Of a stretch of DNA of 8,493 nucleotides, positions 5,990 to 8,493 are shown piece after piece; within the stretch, counting starts at the first letter, position 1, and every line of letters begins with the position of its first letter. The notes beneath the pieces were generated by a model, which worked only from the letters and a program-made list of their open reading frames with translations, was not told where the DNA came from and did not search any database. The stretch is from Accumulibacter sp. Its GTDB lineage: Bacteria; Pseudomonadota; Gammaproteobacteria; Burkholderiales; Rhodocyclaceae. A program made the position numbers and the translations under genes. Where the stretch lies: NCBI GenBank assembly GCA_003538495.1, contig DPSD01000731.1, positions 1-8,493 of the forward strand. The letters are read 5' to 3'.

Positions 5990-6809
5990 GCGAACGGTCC
6001 TGATCACCGGTTGTTCGTCGGGCTTTGGCCTGGGCATCGCGCAGGCCCTTGTGGAGCGCGGGTGGACGGTGCTGGCCGGCGTCCGCGACCCAGCGCGCGC
6101 CCCCGAGTCACTCGCCGGCGCACGCCTGCTGCCACTCGATCTGAGCAATGCAGCGCAGATCGCCGCGGTCGCGGCAGGCATCGAGCGCCTGGATTGTCTG
6201 ATCAACAACGCTGGCTACGCCCTGAACGGCCCCTTTGCCAGCTACAGCGCAGCGCAGATGCACCATCAGCTGCAGGTCAATGTGCTCGGCCCGGCGCTGC
6301 TCACGCAGCAATTGCTGCCGGCGCTCGCTGCCGCACGCGGTCGCGTGATCCACATTTCCTCGCTCGCCGGCGAACTGGGGCTGCCGATGAACGCTCTGTA
6401 CTGTGCATCGAAATTCGCCCTCGAAGGCCTCTCCGAATCGCTACGCCACGAACTGCTGCCGCATGGCGTACAGGTGGCGCTGGTCGAACCGGGCGGCTTC
6501 CGCACGCGCTTCGCCGCCAATCTGGCGTGGGGTGAGCGGCGGCTCCCGGCAGACGGCGTCGATGCCCGGCAACTGTCCGCCTACCGCGAGATGCAGGCGA
6601 GAATGCTCGCCGCTCCGGGCAAGGATCCGGCCACGGCCGTGAACGCCGTTCTTCGCCTCACCGAAGTGACCAGGATGCCGCTGCGCACACGCGTCGGCGG
6701 CGATGCGAAAAGCGCGCGCTGGCTGCAGCGCTGGCTGCCCGAGAGCGCATTCATCGCACTCGTCGGCGCGCTGTTCCGGCGCCGGCTGGCGGCTAGGCGA
6801 AATCCATGA
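5982..6809 (+). CDS. Classical short-chain dehydrogenase/reductase (SDR)
   Basis: 275 residues with every classical SDR mark. TGCSSGFG (9-16) is the dinucleotide-binding loop, D53 in LPLDLS contacts the adenine, and NNAG is at 75-78. The catalytic tetrad is N100, S127, Y140 and K144 (YCASK), with PGG after strand 6 at 170-172. Arg35 at the end of strand 2 (AGVRDP) suggests NADP(H) preference, which is an inference. The overall look is that of the retinol/17-beta-hydroxysteroid dehydrogenase-like group, including a C-terminal extension of about 60 residues ending in a hydrophobic and basic tail (FIALVGALFRRRLAARRNP) that may touch the membrane. It would oxidise or reduce an alcohol/ketone on a lipid-like substrate, perhaps one made by the Rieske enzyme upstream. 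It overlaps that gene by 8 bases and the next one by 4. Confidence 0.93.
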   Translation: MAERTVLITGCSSGFGLGIAQALVERGWTVLAGVRDPARAPESLAGARLLPLDLSNAAQIAAVAAGIERLDCLINNAGYALNGPFASYSAAQMHHQLQVNVLGPALLTQQLLPALAAARGRVIHISSLAGELGLPMNALYCASKFALEGLSESLRHELLPHGVQVALVEPGGFRTRFAANLAWGERRLPADGVDARQLSAYREMQARMLAAPGKDPATAVNAVLRLTEVTRMPLRTRVGGDAKSARWLQRWLPESAFIALVGALFRRRLAARRNP

Positions 6810-7708
6810 GCGCCACCGGGGAAGGCAAGGAACGCAATCAAGCCTTGCGCCGAGTCGCGGACCGCCTCGCCCGGCGACGCACCCCGCCGGGAGTTGCCGA
6901 CGGCACCATACCGCTCTGGGACGCATCCTTTTTCGGACTCGATCGAATTGCGCTTTTCCGCGAGGCCGACACCCGCACCCGGCAGTCGGTACTCGCAGGC
7001 TGCGCCGACGAGTTGCTTGCCGAATCCTGGCGCATCGAGTGCTGCGGTATCGATTACTGCGCCCGCATGGCGCTCACTGCCGAAAGCGACGACGAGCGGC
7101 ACCTGTTCGTCCTCATCGGAGCCGACGAAGCCAGGCACGCCGCCTGGCTCGCGCCATGGATCGCAGCCCGCGCCCCGGCTCCCGATCCCTTCAACCGTTT
7201 CATTGCCGGGCTGGCCGAGACCGGCAATCGACAAGCGCTCGCCTACCTGCTGCAAGTGGTGCTCGAAGGCTTCGGCATCACCCATTACAGCGCGCTCGGC
7301 GCGCATTGCCGGGATGCCGGTCTGGCCGACATTTTCCGGTGCCTGTCGCGCGAAGAAGCCCTCCATCACGCCGCCGGGCTGGCGGCCTTCTGGCCGGAAC
7401 GGCTGACCCTTCACGACCGCCGCTTCCTCGCCGACGCTGCGCAAACTTTCCTGGAGATGATTCGCTGTGGTCCGCAGGGGGTAGTCGCGGCACTCGATCA
7501 GGGGATCGGGTTAGTCGATCAGAACGACACTGCAGCGGCTTTTTGCGCCCTCGAATCGGAAGCGGGCAGCGCCGCCAAACTGGCCCGCTTGCGCCGGCTG
7601 ATGACCCAGCCGGGAATGCATTGGCTGGTCGATACGCTCGCTGCCGGCGGCCTGTTCGACCCCTGCCCGGCACTCGACTGCGCGCGCATCTACACTGCCA
7701 GGCGCTGA
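6806..7708 (+). CDS. Ferritin-like di-iron carboxylate protein, putative oxygenase
   Basis: 300 residues, starting at an ATGA overlap with the SDR stop. AGG 8 bases upstream (6795-6797) is a fair ribosome binding site. Four helix-borne ligand positions fit a di-iron carboxylate centre with textbook spacing: E78 (RIECC), 30 residues on to E108-x2-H111 (DEARH), E154 (VLEGFG), and 30 residues on to E184-x2-H187 (REEALHH). The pattern fits ferritin-like oxygenases such as acyl-ACP desaturases, AurF-like N-oxygenases and aldehyde-deformylating enzymes rather than iron-storage ferritins, which are much shorter. Residues 1-60 and about 210-300 are extensions I cannot assign. The central ligand region is convincing but I do not recognise a named subfamily. 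Its place at the end of an oxygenase/dehydrogenase operon favours a catalytic role. No terminator is visible after it. Confidence 0.8.
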   Translation: MSATGEGKERNQALRRVADRLARRRTPPGVADGTIPLWDASFFGLDRIALFREADTRTRQSVLAGCADELLAESWRIECCGIDYCARMALTAESDDERHLFVLIGADEARHAAWLAPWIAARAPAPDPFNRFIAGLAETGNRQALAYLLQVVLEGFGITHYSALGAHCRDAGLADIFRCLSREEALHHAAGLAAFWPERLTLHDRRFLADAAQTFLEMIRCGPQGVVAALDQGIGLVDQNDTAAAFCALESEAGSAAKLARLRRLMTQPGMHWLVDTLAAGGLFDPCPALDCARIYTARR

Positions 7709-7782
7709 CTGCCAGGGTTAGTCATGGCTGGTGAACAGAGTCCGTCCTGATGAGTGTGCGCTGCAGGCCAGCGCTGCTGCGG

Positions 7783-7788
7783 TATAGT
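7783..7788 (+). promoter_or_regulatory. Candidate -10 element upstream of the last gene
   Basis: TATAGT, one mismatch from TATAAT, would start RNA near 7795, about 25 bases before ATG 7820. No convincing -35 lies 16-18 bases upstream. It is the only AT-rich hexamer of this kind in the 111-base gap, so it is a weak call. Confidence 0.3.
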
Positions 7789-7808
7789 GCCGGCTCTCTC
7801 CAGCCGGC
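7789..7808 (+). repeat. Perfect inverted repeat in the leader of the last gene
   Basis: GCCGGCT (7789-7795) and AGCCGGC (7802-7808) form a 7-base-pair stem with a 6-base CTCTCC loop. It lies just after the -10 candidate and 11 bases before ATG 7820. No U-run follows (GTTACCTTCCC), so it is unlikely to be a rho-independent terminator. It could be a leader hairpin or an operator overlapping the transcription start. Confidence 0.45.
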
Positions 7809-7819
7809 GTTACCTTCCC

Positions 7820-8493
7820 ATGCCACGCTTCTTCGCCATCGTCTTCATCGAGGGATTCTGCTCGCTCGGCGCGGAGGTCATTGCGCTGCGTCAGATCATC
7901 CCGCACCTGGGCAGTTCGATCGTCATCACCGCGCCGACCATCGCCTTCTTTCTGCTCGCACTGGCACTCGGCTACCACGCCGGCGCGAAAATCGCCGAGG
8001 ACTATCTCGAAGTCGTCGCCAGAAACTTCCTGGTCGCAGCCTTTCTGATCGGTATCGGTCTGGCGGGGGTCGGCGTCGACCTGATCTTCGCTTCGTTGCG
8101 GCCACCCGAAATCGCCTATCTGGTGCTCGTCGCCGGCGTCCTCTGCCCGATCGCCTGGCTGCTCGGACAGACCGTGCCGATCCTCAGAAACCTGTTGCAA
8201 CCCCAGCGCGTCGGCGAAGCCAGCGGCCAGGCACTGTACTACTCGACGCTCGGCTCCTTCCTGGGTTCGCTGTCGCTGTCGCTGCTGGTCATGCAATGGC
8301 TCGGCGTTTCCGCAGCCGTCGCGCTCTGCGCATTGTTGCTGGTCGTCGGCTACGCGCTGTTGTGTGAGCGCGGATGGGCAACGGCGGCCGCCGGCCTCAC
8401 CGTCGTCGCGTTGACGCTGGTCGCCAACGCCTGGCTGCGCCCGCAAATCGAGACTGCTTACGCCAGCTACCTGGTGATGCCGGTCGAGTACGA
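7820..8493 (+). CDS. Multi-span membrane protein, spermidine-synthase-like family, N-terminal part (cut by window end)
   Basis: The frame from ATG 7820 stays open for 224 codons to the window edge, so the gene is partial. The visible part is strongly hydrophobic, with about seven spans (near 4-22, 34-56, 68-90, 98-118, 140-158, 163-181 and 187-205). Conserved-looking points are FIEGFCSLGAEVIALRQIIP at the start, ALALGYHAG after the second span, LLGQTVPILRNLL (114-126) and GQALYYSTLGSFLGSL (136-151). These match the membrane region of fused transporter-like/spermidine-synthase proteins, where the typical counterparts are a Glu in the first span, a GxTxP motif and a Y-x-N/S-T-x-G-S-x-x-G motif. 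Residues about 211-223 (ETAYASYLVMPVE) resemble the entry to the Rossmann aminopropyltransferase-like domain, which would follow outside the window. There is no clear Shine-Dalgarno. It is probably a separate transcription unit from the operon upstream. Confidence 0.8.
   Translation, partial: MPRFFAIVFIEGFCSLGAEVIALRQIIPHLGSSIVITAPTIAFFLLALALGYHAGAKIAEDYLEVVARNFLVAAFLIGIGLAGVGVDLIFASLRPPEIAYLVLVAGVLCPIAWLLGQTVPILRNLLQPQRVGEASGQALYYSTLGSFLGSLSLSLLVMQWLGVSAAVALCALLLVVGYALLCERGWATAAAGLTVVALTLVANAWLRPQIETAYASYLVMPVEY

Noticed and set aside
4649..6208. A 519-codon minus-strand open frame across the unknown, Rieske and SDR genes
   Set aside because: It crosses three well-supported plus-strand genes, has antisense-type composition and contains no recognisable motif.
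7694..7716. Direct repeat ACTGCCAGG at 7694-7702 and 7708-7716
   Set aside because: Only two 9-base copies, 14 bases apart, straddling a stop codon. This is too little to call an operator or attachment site.
7709..7760. Possible terminator after the ferritin-like gene
   Set aside because: Only a 4-base-pair stem (GCCA/TGGC) is visible and no T-run follows, so I do not call a terminator.
7750..8367. A 205-codon plus-strand frame near the right end
   Set aside because: It is Arg/Pro-rich with no domain. The frame from ATG 7820, which is open to the window edge, gives a coherent multi-span membrane protein over the same bases.
1..8493. CRISPR arrays, tRNA or rRNA genes, insertion sequences, toxin-antitoxin pairs, phage genes
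   Set aside because: No repeated spacer units, RNA-gene signatures, terminal inverted repeats, transposase motifs or phage-like proteins were seen.

Overview
The window is GC-rich, densely packed bacterial DNA with strong G/C preference at third codon positions. Genes overlap by a few bases and several use GTG or TTG starts. This fits a proteobacterium, and a betaproteobacterium of the Rhodocyclales/Accumulibacter kind is my guess from style and gene content only. There are no RNA genes, insertion sequences, CRISPR arrays or phage genes that I can see.

Layout. At the left (18-743, minus strand) is a membrane fatty acid hydroxylase/sterol desaturase family protein. A short divergent control region (about 744-835) separates it from a plus-strand run of seven genes that fills 836-7708: a secreted, membrane-anchored NTF2/SnoaL-like protein; a two-part protein with a D-aminoacylase-type amidohydrolase joined to a DUF962/Mpo1-like membrane domain; a small PAP2-superfamily membrane phosphatase/phosphotransferase; a protein of unknown function that may have a GNAT-like fold; a Rieske non-heme iron oxygenase; a classical short-chain dehydrogenase; and a ferritin-like di-iron protein. 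The last six are separated by at most 1 base or overlap by 3-14 bases, so they are almost certainly one translationally coupled operon. After a 111-base gap with its own weak promoter candidate, the last gene (7820 to the window end, cut off) starts a multi-membrane-span protein of the spermidine-synthase-like family. It reads open past the window edge.

How the genes may work together. The locus contains four unrelated iron-dependent oxygenase or oxygenase-like folds: membrane FA hydroxylase, Mpo1-like, Rieske and ferritin-like. Beside them are an amide hydrolase, a dehydrogenase and a lipid-phosphate enzyme. The most economical reading is a pathway that builds, tailors or breaks down an unusual membrane lipid. 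An N-acylated amino lipid (ceramide-like or acyl-amino-acid-like) is the substrate class that best connects an amidohydrolase, an Mpo1-like domain, a PAP2/Aur1-like enzyme and an FA hydroxylase. That is inference. I do not recognise the cluster as a named system, and no ferredoxin or reductase for the Rieske enzyme is encoded here.
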